In this document: positions 33,926 to 41,680 of the stretch, in pieces | Numbering within the stretch: position 1 is the stretch's first letter | Layout: each line of letters starts with the position of its first letter | Origin: CAYMOV01 sp964392085 | GTDB lineage: Bacteria > Oederibacteriota > Muellerivitia > Muellerivitales > Muellerivitaceae | Assembly (NCBI GenBank): GCA_964392085.1 | Contig: CAYMOV010000009.1 | Span: 1 to 50,531, forward strand | Direction of reading: 5' to 3' | Length of the DNA: 50,531 nucleotides | Notes under the pieces: model-generated | What the model saw: the letters and a program-made list of their open reading frames with translations, nothing else | What the model was told of the DNA's origin: nothing | Database searches by the model: none | Translations under genes and position numbers: made by a program

Positions 33926-33978
33926 TTACTTTAACTGAAAGGCCAAGGCTTTTCTTGTCTTTCCCATTACTTTAACTG
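33926..33978. repeat. 12-bp direct repeat upstream of the bS22-like gene
   Basis: TTACTTTAACTG occurs at 33926-33937 and 33967-33978, 41 bases apart, each followed by a variant of GGC(C)AAGGC. The two copies occupy the upstream region of the small ribosomal-protein gene. They may be regulator half-sites or the remains of a 41-bp tandem duplication. Confidence 0.6.
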
Positions 33979-34002
33979 CCAGGCAAGGCCCTTGGGAAGG
34001 AT

Positions 34003-34416
34003 TCATCCGATTTGGATGCACTTCGCCGTGGCTTCCGCCACCAAGGTCCCATCCTCCAGCCGGGCTTCCCCCCCTGTCAGGTGGATTCTCCGCCTGGTTT
34101 CTAGGGGCCATGCGGCCAAAAGCACCTTTCGATCCGTGGGACAGGGCGCCTTGAGGCGCACGGTGAACTCAGCCGTCACGGCCTTCACCCCTTTGAGCCA
34201 ATAGAGGTTCACCATGACCTCATCCAAAAGCATCCCTAGGATCCCCCCGTGGACTACACGTGAAAATCCTTGGAATTCCTTTGGAACAACCGTCTCCGAA
34301 AGGAGCTTTTCGCCCTCATAGCGAAAGGTCATTTTAAACCCGAGCGGGTTCTTCTCACCGCAACAGAGGCAGTAGCGGTCGTCTTGGAAAGCGGATTCCG
34401 TATCGGGGGTAGTCAC
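34003..34416 (-). CDS. PaaI-type hot-dog-fold thioesterase
   Basis: A 137-residue single hot-dog domain. CLCCGEKNPLGFKMTF near the N-terminus and VVHGGILGMLLDEVMVNLYW (the HGG...D active-site helix) are typical of the PaaI/YbgC-like '4HBT' thioesterases with an N-terminal CxxCG-NP motif. Its acyl-CoA substrate is unknown. GTG start with GGGAGA upstream. The large gap before it (34417-34798) is rich in inverted repeats. Confidence 0.85.
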   Translation of the reverse strand: MTTPDTESAFQDDRYCLCCGEKNPLGFKMTFRYEGEKLLSETVVPKEFQGFSRVVHGGILGMLLDEVMVNLYWLKGVKAVTAEFTVRLKAPCPTDRKVLLAAWPLETRRRIHLTGGEARLEDGTLVAEATAKCIQIG

Positions 34417-34477
34417 GGTGCGTCTCCCTGGTTTAGCGGGATGATGAAAATGTCGAACTGAAGGTGCCTTTTCGTGT

Positions 34478-34526
34478 CGTACCCGCGAATCATCCCCCCA
34501 AAACCGGGGGAGGTACGGCGATTCGC
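34478..34526. other. Interleaved inverted repeats (pseudoknot-like)
   Basis: On the plus strand, arm a CGTACC (34478-34483) and arm b GCGAATC (34485-34491) are followed by a C5/G5 hairpin (34494-34510). Then come a' GGTACG (34512-34517) and b' GATTCGC (34520-34526). The order a-b-a'-b' allows either a pseudoknot or two exclusive folds. If transcribed with the thioesterase, it lies in its leader. Confidence 0.5.
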
Positions 34527-34600
34527 TCGAACTACATGCCTGCCCATCGATAATCTCTGGGCCCTGAGGCGCGCGAAGCGCCTCGAAGGGCTGACTCCCC

Positions 34601-34769
34601 TTGCGATAACACGTTTTCGCTTGGGTCGTCAGACGGCTTAGCCGCCTGACGGCTCGCCTTGCGAAAACACGTTTTCGCTTGGGTCGTCAGACGGCTTAGC
34701 CGCCTGACGGCTCGCCTTGCGAAAACACGTTTTCGCTTGGGTCGTCAGACGGCTTAGCCGCCTGACGGC
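34601..34769. repeat. 58-bp tandem repeat, three copies, two palindromes per unit
   Basis: Units start at 34601, 34659 and 34717; copies two and three are identical over their shared length, and copy one differs by one base (GCGATAAC for GCGAAAAC). The third lacks its last 5 bases. Each unit holds GCGAAAA-CACG-TTTTCGC and a second hairpin made of CGTCAG-A-CGGC, TTA, GCCG-C-CTGACG with one A-C mismatch. There is no unique spacer, so it is not a CRISPR. Near identity indicates recent amplification. Confidence 0.9.
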
Positions 34770-34798
34770 GAAGTGAAAAAACACAATTCAGCGCCCCG

Positions 34799-34981
34799 TT
34801 AGTCAAGTTCCCGCAGAGCCTCAAATTCCATCACCCGGCCTTGGCGGATCTTGGCCCGCAGGGCGATCGGGCGGCAGCAATTTTCGCAATCCTGGGTCCA
34901 GGTCAGGACCCCCGACCCTTCCTCTAAATCCGGCGAGTTGGCCTGGCCGCAATAGGGACAGTTGAAGGATGGGATCTCCAT
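34799..34981 (-). CDS. CPXCG-motif cysteine-rich zinc-binding protein
   Basis: A 60-residue protein with FNCPYCGQANSPDLEEGSG near the start and TWTQDCENCCRPIALRAKIR in the middle. CPxCG plus DCxxCCRPI is the signature of the Cys_rich_CPXG family, a presumed zinc-binding domain of unknown function. It lies 1 base after mtnA and is probably co-transcribed with it. Confidence 0.9.
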   Translation of the reverse strand: MEIPSFNCPYCGQANSPDLEEGSGVLTWTQDCENCCRPIALRAKIRQGRVMEFEALRELD

Positions 34982-34982
34982 T

Positions 34983-36035
34983 TTAGGCTTTCGGCCCCGC
35001 GGCCTTCCTCAAGGAAGCCTTGAATGGGGCTCGACAGACACCCCGCTCGCAAACGATCGCCCGGATCAAACGCCCCGGGGTCACGTCAAAGGACGGGTTG
35101 AAAACCGGAAAATCGGCCCGGGTCAGGGGCAGTCCCCGGGGGGTGGTCACCTCGGCCGGATCCCGTTCCTCGATGGGGATGAGTCCTCCGTGTTTCATGG
35201 AAAGGTCAAACGTCGAGGTGGGAGCCACGACGTAAAAGGGGATCCCGTGGTACTTCGCCAACACCGCCAGTGAATAGGTCCCGATCTTGTTGGCCGTATC
35301 ACCGTTCGCGGTGATGCGATCCGCGCCCAAGACCACGGCGTCCACCTTTCCTGCGGCCATCACGGAGGCCGCCATATTGTCCGAGATCAGGTGAAAGGGC
35401 ACGCCGGAGCGGTGCAGTTCATACGCGGTCAACCTTGCGCCTTGGAGGTAAGGACGAGTTTCATCCACCCAGACATGGAGCCGCGGGTTGCGTCGGGCCG
35501 CCTGCAGGATAGCCGAGAGGGCCGTCCCCTCACCACCGGTGGCCAAGGCGCCCGTGTTGCAATGGGTCAGGACGTTTTGACAGTTCCGGAGGAGGGCGGC
35601 CCCGTGGCGGCCCATTCGGTCGCAAAGATCCTCGTCCTCCCGGTGAACCCGACGGGCCTCATGCTCCAAGAAGGCGGCCCGGTCCAGGGACGGCATCCCC
35701 CGGGTCCCATGAAGGGCCTTGCCCATGGCCCCCAGGGCCCAGAAAAGGTTGACCGCGGTGGGACGGGTCCGACGAAGACGATTCATGTCCCTCTGGACGC
35801 CCGCTTCGAAGGCCCTGGGGGGCTTATTCCGGTGGATCCGTCCGGATAAGGCCACCCCATAAGCCGCGGTGACGCCGATGGCCGGTGCGCCCCGGACCAC
35901 CATGTCCTCGATGGCCTTCGCCGTTTTCTCAACCGTGTCGCATGCCATCCATTTTTCCTGGAACGGCAGCAACCGTTGGTCCACCAGTTGAACGGCCCGG
36001 CCGTTCCACTTCACCGCGCGGAGGGGTTCTGACAA
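34983..36035 (-). CDS. mtnA: MtnA, methylthioribose-1-phosphate isomerase
   Basis: Converts 5-methylthioribose-1-phosphate to 5-methylthioribulose-1-phosphate in methionine salvage. The 350-residue protein has the eIF2B-like fold of the family. The two catalytic residues are in place: Cys159 in NVLTHCNTGALATGGEGTAL and Asp239 in VVLGADRITANGDTANKIGT. RGAPAIGVTAAYG near 49-60 is also conserved. TTG start with AAGGA about 6 bases upstream. Upstream is a purine nucleoside phosphorylase family gene whose active site suggests it may supply the MtnA substrate. Confidence 0.95.
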   Translation of the reverse strand: MSEPLRAVKWNGRAVQLVDQRLLPFQEKWMACDTVEKTAKAIEDMVVRGAPAIGVTAAYGVALSGRIHRNKPPRAFEAGVQRDMNRLRRTRPTAVNLFWALGAMGKALHGTRGMPSLDRAAFLEHEARRVHREDEDLCDRMGRHGAALLRNCQNVLTHCNTGALATGGEGTALSAILQAARRNPRLHVWVDETRPYLQGARLTAYELHRSGVPFHLISDNMAASVMAAGKVDAVVLGADRITANGDTANKIGTYSLAVLAKYHGIPFYVVAPTSTFDLSMKHGGLIPIEERDPAEVTTPRGLPLTRADFPVFNPSFDVTPGRLIRAIVCERGVCRAPFKASLRKAAGPKA

Positions 36036-36204
36036 GGTGTTTCCTTTCAGGACAACAATGGAAGTTGAACCGCGGGGAGAGCGGGGGTCACGGAGTAAGA
36101 AATGGATAAATCAGGTGACCTTTATCCAAGGATTCCATCTCCGTGTACCCCATGTCCTCCGTGGTGAATAGGTTTGTCGTGTTTCCTCGAGTCAATGTCG
36201 GCGG

Positions 36205-37032
36205 CTATGGTTGACCCAATGAAATGGCCACTTCCTTCATGAGGGTGGTCAGTTGGGGTTCGGCGGCCATGGCGTTACGGATGATCTTTTGGATGTCCGC
36301 CGGTTCCAAGGTGTCCGCCACGCACTTATCGGTGACCACCGAGATTCCCAGCACCTTCAACCCCGCGTGGACCGCCACGATCACCTCGGGGACCGTGGAC
36401 ATGCCCACGACGTCGGCGAAAGTCGAAAGCCACCGGTATTCGGCCCGGGTCTCGAGGTTGGGGCCGGTCACCGCCACATAGACCCCTTTTTTCACCGGGA
36501 TCCGTCGCTCCCAGGCGAACTTCTCCGCCAAGGCGATCAATTCCTTGGAGTAGGGTTCGATCATATCGGGCCACCGGGGCCCCAATCGGTCGTCGTTCAC
36601 CCCGATGAGCGGGTTGTCCCCCATCATATTGACATGGTCCTCCAGGATCATCAGGTCCCCCGCCTCATAGCCCCGGTTCATGCCGCCGCAGGCGTTCGAA
36701 ACCAATAGGTATCGGACCCCCAATTCCTTCATGACCCGGACCGGGAAAGTGACCTGTTGGAGGCTGTAACCCTCGTAACGGTGGAAACGGCCTTTCATGG
36801 CCACGACCGGGGTCTTTCCCAGGAACCCGAAGACCAGCTCCCCGGCGTGCGATTCCACCGTCGACAAGGGGAAGTGGGGGATCTGCCCGTAGGGGATCGT
36901 TTCGGCTTTTTCGATCTCCCGCGCCAAGGCCCCTAATCCGGTCCCCAGGATGATCCCGACCAAGGGTTTCACTTTGCTTTTTTGACGGATGGCCTGGGCG
37001 GCGTCTTGGATCATTTCAAACATGTTCGGCAT
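36205..37032 (-). CDS. Trimeric PNP/MTA-phosphorylase family protein with Asn-to-Asp base-site change
   Basis: Phosphorolytic nucleosidase of the low-molecular-mass PNP family, 275 residues. GIILGTGLGALA (phosphate loop), MKGRFHRYEGYSLQQVTFPV, LVSNACGGMNRGYEAGDLMI and TGPNLETRAEYRWLSTFADV are conserved; Glu194 matches Glu201 of human PNP. The base-specificity residue Asn243 of human PNP (ITNK) is Asp235 here (VVTDKC), and the His257 position is not His. Both changes resemble adenine/MTA-specific enzymes. mtnA follows directly downstream, so an MTA phosphorylase role is plausible; inosine/guanosine phosphorolysis is the alternative. The open frame is 64 codons longer upstream; GAGGTGG before the ATG at 37032 sets the start. 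Confidence 0.88.
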   Translation of the reverse strand: MPNMFEMIQDAAQAIRQKSKVKPLVGIILGTGLGALAREIEKAETIPYGQIPHFPLSTVESHAGELVFGFLGKTPVVAMKGRFHRYEGYSLQQVTFPVRVMKELGVRYLLVSNACGGMNRGYEAGDLMILEDHVNMMGDNPLIGVNDDRLGPRWPDMIEPYSKELIALAEKFAWERRIPVKKGVYVAVTGPNLETRAEYRWLSTFADVVGMSTVPEVIVAVHAGLKVLGISVVTDKCVADTLEPADIQKIIRNAMAAEPQLTTLMKEVAISLGQP

Positions 37033-37096
37033 GAACCACCTCGAGAAGGGGTCCCGCGGGACACCCCAGATTCCCTCCACAGCCCCATCCACGACC

Positions 37097-37411
37097 CTAT
37101 TGCCCGGGCGGGTCCACCCCCAGGGCAAGACGGACCCGGGCCGCATCCCGTCCCTGGACCCGAACCCATTTGGTTCGGGAGGTGAGTCCCCGGACCACCT
37201 CCAGGGAGGACTTGGAGACCCCAAGGGCCCCGGAAAGATATTCGACCACCGCGACGTTCGCCGCCCCCTCCACCGGGGGCGCCTGGACCCGAAGGCGAAG
37301 GGCGCCCAGCCGGAAACCCTCCACCCGATTCTTGGAGGATCGTGGCGTCACTTGGACCTTAAAGACGCAACCCGTCCCCTCGGGCCGGATATCCCAAGAC
37401 TCGTCGATCAT
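37097..37411 (-). CDS. yggU: YggU/DUF167 family protein
   Basis: A 104-residue protein of unknown function. CVFKVQVTPRSSKNRVEGFR, LRLRVQAPPVEGAANVAVVE and YLSGALGVSKSSLEVVRGLT are the DUF167 core, usually downstream of yggT. The start is taken at MIDESW because the ATG overlaps the yggT stop (ATGA), although the frame is open 22 codons further. Confidence 0.9.
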   Translation of the reverse strand: MIDESWDIRPEGTGCVFKVQVTPRSSKNRVEGFRLGALRLRVQAPPVEGAANVAVVEYLSGALGVSKSSLEVVRGLTSRTKWVRVQGRDAARVRLALGVDPPGQ

Positions 37412-37704
37412 CCGACCGAGGCCCGGAACCCCATGACCAAAAGCCACGGCGCGGCCCCCCGGGCCAGGAGAAAACAACCCAGTGCGGCGAACAAGGGGGC
37501 AAATTCAACCCCCCCGCATTGGAGGGAAACCCAGGGCTCGATTGGATCCAGCCAAGGTTGGGTGAGGAGGAAGAGCCTTCGACGGAAGGCCGTGAGACGG
37601 GCGCCGGGACCGAAGGACAGGAGGAATCGGGCCGCGAAGAGGCCGCCGGCGAGGCCGAGGACCGCGACGATCAGGAATGCCAAAAGGGCGCCTAAGAATG
37701 CCAT
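37408..37704 (-). CDS. yggT: YggT family membrane protein
   Basis: A 98-residue inner-membrane protein with two hydrophobic segments: about 5-30 (LLAFLIVAVLGLAGGLFAAR) and about 66-90 (FAPLFAALGCFLLARGAAPW). They are separated by a loop with LTQPWLDPIEPWV, the family's conserved PxxxP-like loop. YggT proteins contribute to osmotic tolerance and are encoded next to proC/yggS in many bacteria. Only one YggT repeat is present, whereas E. coli has two. Confidence 0.85.
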   Translation of the reverse strand: MAFLGALLAFLIVAVLGLAGGLFAARFLLSFGPGARLTAFRRRLFLLTQPWLDPIEPWVSLQCGGVEFAPLFAALGCFLLARGAAPWLLVMGFRASVG

Positions 37705-37710
37705 GGGTCC

Positions 37711-38532
37711 TCAATCGCTCATTTTTCGGAGTTCGGCCCCGCGTTGCGCGGCGGCCCTCACACAAGCCTTCAAGGCTTCCCCAAACCCGCGCTCCTCGAG
37801 GACTCCCAAACCCGCTTGGGTCGTCCCCCCGGGACTCGTGACCTGGACCCTCAGTTCCTCCGGGGTGCGGCCCGATTCCAGGGCCATACGGGACGCCCCC
37901 AACGCCGTTTGGGAGGCGAGGAGGAGGGCTTGATCCCTGGTCAGGCCTCCCTCAACGGCGACCTCCACCAAGGCTTCCAGGGCCCTGAAAAAATAAGCGG
38001 GACCCGAGCCCGAGAGGGCCGTCACTAGGTCCATTTGGGATTCAGGGACCTGGACCGCCCTTCCCACGGCGGCGAAGAGGGCCACCACTTCCCGTATGAA
38101 GGGAGCCTTGGAACGTCGTCCTCCCGCCACCCCGGCCATCCCGCAGCCGAGCAGGGCGGGAGTGTTGGGCATGACCCGAACCACGGGGTTCCCCTGGGGG
38201 AGCCGCGCCTCGATTTGGGCCGTGGAGAGACCGGCGGCGATGGAGATAACCTTGGCGCGGCCGCGGATACGGGAGCCCCAAGCCTCAAGGAAGGACTTCA
38301 TTTGCTGGGGTTTGACCGCCAAAAGGACCCAATCGGCCTGGTCCAAGGCCTTCTCGGGGGTTAAGGCTACCTGGACCTTCAAGGCGGTCCGCAAATTTTT
38401 AAGCTTCGCGCGGTCCAAATCCACCACGGTCACCTGGGAGGGCTTCAGGAGTTTCCCCCGCAACCAACCCTTCAGCAAAGCGCTCCCCATCGCGCCTCCG
38501 CCGATGACCGTGAATTTACCCTTAAAGGCCAT
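37711..38532 (-). CDS. proC: ProC, pyrroline-5-carboxylate reductase
   Basis: Last step of proline synthesis, 273 residues. The Rossmann motif FTVIGGGAMGSALLKGWL is at the N-terminus. VVRVMPNTPALLGCGMAGVA and the C-terminal signature DLVTALSGSGPAYFFRALEA with LRVQVTSPGGTTQAGLGVLE are diagnostic. A 58-codon upstream extension is rejected because AGGTGG precedes the ATG at 38532 and the Rossmann strand starts there. It sits between yggS and yggT, a widely conserved grouping. Confidence 0.96.
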   Translation of the reverse strand: MAFKGKFTVIGGGAMGSALLKGWLRGKLLKPSQVTVVDLDRAKLKNLRTALKVQVALTPEKALDQADWVLLAVKPQQMKSFLEAWGSRIRGRAKVISIAAGLSTAQIEARLPQGNPVVRVMPNTPALLGCGMAGVAGGRRSKAPFIREVVALFAAVGRAVQVPESQMDLVTALSGSGPAYFFRALEALVEVAVEGGLTRDQALLLASQTALGASRMALESGRTPEELRVQVTSPGGTTQAGLGVLEERGFGEALKACVRAAAQRGAELRKMSD

Positions 38533-38573
38533 ATCCCACCTAGGAGCGTTTGATGACGACCTGTAACTTTCCC

Positions 38574-39275
38574 TCATCCCACCGCTGGTTGGGACCGGTC
38601 CCCCAACAAAAGCGTCCCAACCCGCACGATCGTGGAGCCTTCCTCGATGGCGTCCTCGAAATCGGAGCTCATCCCCATGGAAAGCTGGTCGAAGGACCTT
38701 GGGCAACCCGGCTCTCTTCGAATGGCCTCGAAAAGCTCCCGAAGCCGCTTGAAGGCATCCCGGCCCTTGGATCGATCCGCCGTCAGGGGGCCCACCGTCA
38801 TGAGGCCCCGAAGCCGAAGGTGGGGCAAGGATAGCAACTCCCGGGCCGCCTGAACAGCATCCCCGGGCGCCAGTCCCGACTTGGTGGGTTCACCGGAGGT
38901 GTTGACCTCCAGGAGGATCTCTTGGTTTCCTTCCGGGATTCGGGACGACAATCCCTCGGCCAGCCGGATCGAATCCACCGAATGGATCCAATGGAACAAG
39001 CCCAAAACCTTGTTGATCTTGTTGGTCTGGAGTTGGCCGATGAGGTGCCAGCGGACGTCCGGAGGAAGGGCGGGAATCTTGGAAAGGGCTTCCTGGACCC
39101 GGTTCTCACCGAAGTCCCGAAGGCCCAGGTCGTAGCAGTCCCTCAGGGTTTCGATGGGATGGGTCTTCGTGACCGCCAGGAGGGTGATCGAATCGGGGGA
39201 CCGGCCCGAACGGCCCGCCGCCTCCCCCATCCGGCCCCTTAATTCGGAAAGCCTTCTTGAGAGGTCGGGGTTCAT
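38574..39275 (-). CDS. yggS: YggS, PLP homeostasis protein
   Basis: PLP-binding alanine-racemase-fold protein without enzymatic activity, 233 residues. The Lys that binds PLP lies in ITLLAVTKTHPIETLRDCYD. GLRDFGENRVQEALSK, VRWHLIGQLQTNKINKVLGL and LSMGMSSDFEDAIEEGSTIV with RVGTLLLG are family signatures. GGAAGGA precedes the ATG at 39275; eight upstream codons are excluded. Confidence 0.95.
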   Translation of the reverse strand: MNPDLSRRLSELRGRMGEAAGRSGRSPDSITLLAVTKTHPIETLRDCYDLGLRDFGENRVQEALSKIPALPPDVRWHLIGQLQTNKINKVLGLFHWIHSVDSIRLAEGLSSRIPEGNQEILLEVNTSGEPTKSGLAPGDAVQAARELLSLPHLRLRGLMTVGPLTADRSKGRDAFKRLRELFEAIRREPGCPRSFDQLSMGMSSDFEDAIEEGSTIVRVGTLLLGDRSQPAVG

Positions 39276-39339
39276 GCCAGTCCTTCCGCCCAACGGCATC
39301 GGCTGAAGCTCCCCTTATGGGGACAGCCCGTCCGGGGCC

Positions 39340-40275
39340 TCAGGCGGCTTGGGTCTTGCCCGCCATCGCGGCCAAATGCCATTCGGTCAAGGTCGCGGCC
39401 GCCACGAAGATCGAGGAATAGGTCCCCACCAAGATCCCCACGATCAAGGCCAAGGAAAAGTCATGAAGGACTTCCCCCCCAATGACGTAAACGGGGACAA
39501 GGGACGCCAAAACCGTCCCTCCCGTGTTCACGGTCCTGTTCAGGGTTTCGTTCAAACTCTGGTTGATCATGTCGGGATAATTCATCCGGCCGACCAGTTT
39601 CATGTTCTCGCGGATCCGGTCGAAGATCACCACGGTGTCGTTCAGGGAATAACCCGAGATGGTCAGGATAGCCGTGATGGAAAGCAGGTTGAACTCGAAA
39701 CCGCCCAAAATGAGGATCGCCATCATGACGAGGATGTCGTGGACCGTCGCGATGACCGAGATGATCCCGAACCTGAAATCGAACCGATAGGCGATATAGA
39801 CCAGGATCCCCAGCATCGACAGGAGGAAGGCCTTGATGGCGTCATCCCTCAGCTTCGCGGAGACCGCGGGGCCCACTTCCTCGCTGCCCTCCAAAACCAG
39901 GCCGGAATTCGGCATTTCCTTTTGGAGGTCGGCCACGGCCTGGGTCCCCAGGGTTCCTACCCCGGTATCCAGGGCCCGGCGGATCCGGACCACGGCCTTG
40001 AAGCCCTTCATGCCCGGTCCGGAGATTTTCTGGATCTGAGCGTCCTTATAACCGACCCGGTCGCAAGCGGACCGCAGGTCCTCCAGCTTCAGGTCCTGGG
40101 TCGAGGTCAGGTGGAGCAGGACCCCTCCGCCGAAATCCGTGCCGAGGTTGGCTTTTCCCTGGGCCAGGTAGACGATGGAGTAGATCCCGGCCGCCATCGC
40201 GACGCCCGAAACCACGAGGAACAGGCGGCGGATCGCCTGGAAATTGAACTTGGGTTCCTTGAAAATCGAGAACAT
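39340..40275 (-). CDS. secF: SecF, Sec translocon accessory subunit
   Basis: Membrane partner of SecD that uses proton motive force to pull proteins through SecYEG. 311 residues with six membrane helices. The first is IRRLFLVVSGVAMAAGIYSI, followed by GTDFGGGVLLHLTS. The second half has ISGYSLNDTVVIFDRIRENM with the conserved D and R, and NQSLNETLNRTVNTGGTVLA. It follows secD by 12 bases. Confidence 0.96.
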   Translation of the reverse strand: MFSIFKEPKFNFQAIRRLFLVVSGVAMAAGIYSIVYLAQGKANLGTDFGGGVLLHLTSTQDLKLEDLRSACDRVGYKDAQIQKISGPGMKGFKAVVRIRRALDTGVGTLGTQAVADLQKEMPNSGLVLEGSEEVGPAVSAKLRDDAIKAFLLSMLGILVYIAYRFDFRFGIISVIATVHDILVMMAILILGGFEFNLLSITAILTISGYSLNDTVVIFDRIRENMKLVGRMNYPDMINQSLNETLNRTVNTGGTVLASLVPVYVIGGEVLHDFSLALIVGILVGTYSSIFVAAATLTEWHLAAMAGKTQAA

Positions 40276-40287
40276 GGGGTTCCTTTC

Positions 40288-41595
40288 TCAGATCGAGAGC
40301 GTTTGGTATTCTTTGCGCGTGTCGAAGATCATCTTGGTGATCACGACGGCGGTGAAGAGGGAAAGGGCGATACCCACGCTGAGGGTCACCGCGAATCCCT
40401 TGACCGGCCCGGTCCCGAACTGGAACAGCACCACGGAGGTGATCAAGGTGGTGACGTGGGTGTCGATAATGGCCGTCAGGGCCCGGTTATAGCCCGCCTC
40501 GATGGCGGATCGGATGGTTTTACCGGCCCGGATCTCTTCCCGGATCCTCTCGAAGATCAGGACGTTGGAATCCACCGACATGCCGACCGTCAGCACGATC
40601 CCGGCGATGCCCGGCAGGGTCATGGTGGCCTTCATGACCGCCATGAAGCCCATGAGGAAGATCAGGTTGAAGATCATGCCGATATCCGCGATGACCCCGG
40701 AAACCCGGTAGTAGATCCCCATGTAGAGAAGGACCAGGATGAAGCCATAGACGGCCGCCAGGGTCCCCTTCCGCACCGAGTCGGCGCCGAGGGTGGCGCC
40801 CACCAGGAATTGGCTGGTGATCTTCAAGGGCGCCGGGAGGGCTCCCGAGCGAAGGACCAACGCGAGGTTCTTGGCTTCCGCGTCCGTGAACTGTCCCTCG
40901 ATGATGCCGGATCCTCCCGGGATCCTCGACTTGATGACCGGCGCCGAGTAGACCTTGTCGTCCAGGAGGATGGCCAACCTGCGGCCCACGTTGTCTCCGG
41001 TAAGCCGGCTGAAGGCCTTCCCGCCCTCATCATTCAGCTTAAAGGACACGAAGGATCGGCCGAACTGGTCGGCCTGGACCCTGGCGTCCACGAGGGCATC
41101 TCCCTTCAGGAGGGCGTCCCCCACGAGGTAATCCTCCCCCGGGTCCTTCCCATGGAAATAATGCAAGCCCGCCGGAAGCTTCTTGGGGTCGATTTCCCCA
41201 TTGGCGTTCTTGTAATCCGCCGTCCGGGCTTCCGACACCAACCGGAACTGGAGCTGGGCGGTCGTGGAGATGAGTTGTTGGGCCTGTTGGATATCGGTGA
41301 AGCCCGGGAGTTGGATGACGATCCCCGAGACCCCTTCCCTCTGGATCAAGGGATCCACGGTACCCAGGCTGTCGATTCGCTTCCGGATGATTTCCAGGGC
41401 GCGGTCCGCGGCGTCCATCAGGTCTTTCGGGGTATGGTTCCCCTCGAGTTTGGACTCGTCGATCTCGAGCCTCATGTGGACACCCCCGCGGATATCCAGG
41501 CCCATCTTAAGCTTCTGGTCCGGCGGGATGACGCTATAGACGCAATAGCCGGCCAAGGCGAGGATGAAAATCGCCAGGAATTTTCGTGCGTTCAC
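40288..41595 (-). CDS. secD: SecD, Sec translocon accessory subunit
   Basis: Translocation motor subunit, 435 residues, at the short end of the family range; the periplasmic P1 domain is present but compact. The first membrane helix (FLAIFILALAGYCVYSVIPP) is followed by LKMGLDIRGGVHMRLEIDES (conserved D1). Further motifs are DSLGTVDPLIQREGVSGIVI and the C-terminal membrane region with VLTVGMSVDSNVLIFERIRE, with the conserved Asp and Arg. The start is a GTG at 41595 with GGGAAGG 5 bases upstream. The leader contains a promoter, an intrinsic terminator hairpin and a small open frame. Confidence 0.96.
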   Translation of the reverse strand: MNARKFLAIFILALAGYCVYSVIPPDQKLKMGLDIRGGVHMRLEIDESKLEGNHTPKDLMDAADRALEIIRKRIDSLGTVDPLIQREGVSGIVIQLPGFTDIQQAQQLISTTAQLQFRLVSEARTADYKNANGEIDPKKLPAGLHYFHGKDPGEDYLVGDALLKGDALVDARVQADQFGRSFVSFKLNDEGGKAFSRLTGDNVGRRLAILLDDKVYSAPVIKSRIPGGSGIIEGQFTDAEAKNLALVLRSGALPAPLKITSQFLVGATLGADSVRKGTLAAVYGFILVLLYMGIYYRVSGVIADIGMIFNLIFLMGFMAVMKATMTLPGIAGIVLTVGMSVDSNVLIFERIREEIRAGKTIRSAIEAGYNRALTAIIDTHVTTLITSVVLFQFGTGPVKGFAVTLSVGIALSLFTAVVITKMIFDTRKEYQTLSI

Positions 41596-41666
41596 GGGAA
41601 CCTTCCCAATGGAGATCGAGGGGCTAAAAAAACCGGGCCCCCCTGGTTCCAGGGAGGCCCGGCCAT
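41592..41666 (-). CDS. Possible 24-codon leader peptide overlapping secD start
   Basis: An ATG at 41666 opens a 24-codon frame (MAGPPWNQGG at its start, PLGRFP at its end) that runs through the terminator hairpin in the secD leader. Its TGA overlaps the secD GTG (GTGA). No Shine-Dalgarno sequence precedes the ATG, so translation is uncertain. If translated, ribosome position could decide whether the terminator folds, as in classical attenuators, or couple translation to secD. Confidence 0.3.
   Translation of the reverse strand: MAGPPWNQGGPVFLAPRSPLGRFP
41626..41662 (-). terminator. Strong intrinsic terminator in the secD leader
   Basis: Minus strand CCGGGCC-TCCCTGG-AA-CCAGGGGGGCCCGG, a stem of about 13 pairs, is followed at once by seven T (41626-41632). 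This is the best intrinsic terminator in the window. It lies downstream of the predicted secD promoter and 31 bases before the secD start codon. Confidence 0.85.
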
Positions 41667-41680
41667 TCGGAGCGGGGGGC

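Larger units (their letters stand above)
34417..34798. other. 382-base intergenic region of stacked inverted and tandem repeats
   Basis: This gap between the CPXCG gene and the thioesterase has no gene. From left to right it contains an interleaved inverted-repeat element (34478-34526), a perfect 7-bp GC hairpin (GAGGCGC-GCGAA-GCGCCTC, 34565-34583) and three tandem 58-bp units (34601-34769). I see no promoter with confidence. Confidence 0.7.

Noticed and set aside
34601..34769. CRISPR array
   Set aside because: The repeat units follow each other directly, with no variable spacers and no cas genes nearby.
37033..37224. N-terminal extension of the PNP-family protein
   Set aside because: It overlaps the conserved end of yggU in another frame and has no similarity to PNP; the ribosome site supports 37032.
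41592..41666. SecM- or VemP-type arrest peptide before secD
   Set aside because: The small frame lacks the known arrest motifs, a signal sequence and a Shine-Dalgarno site. Only an attenuator-type role is kept as a hypothesis.
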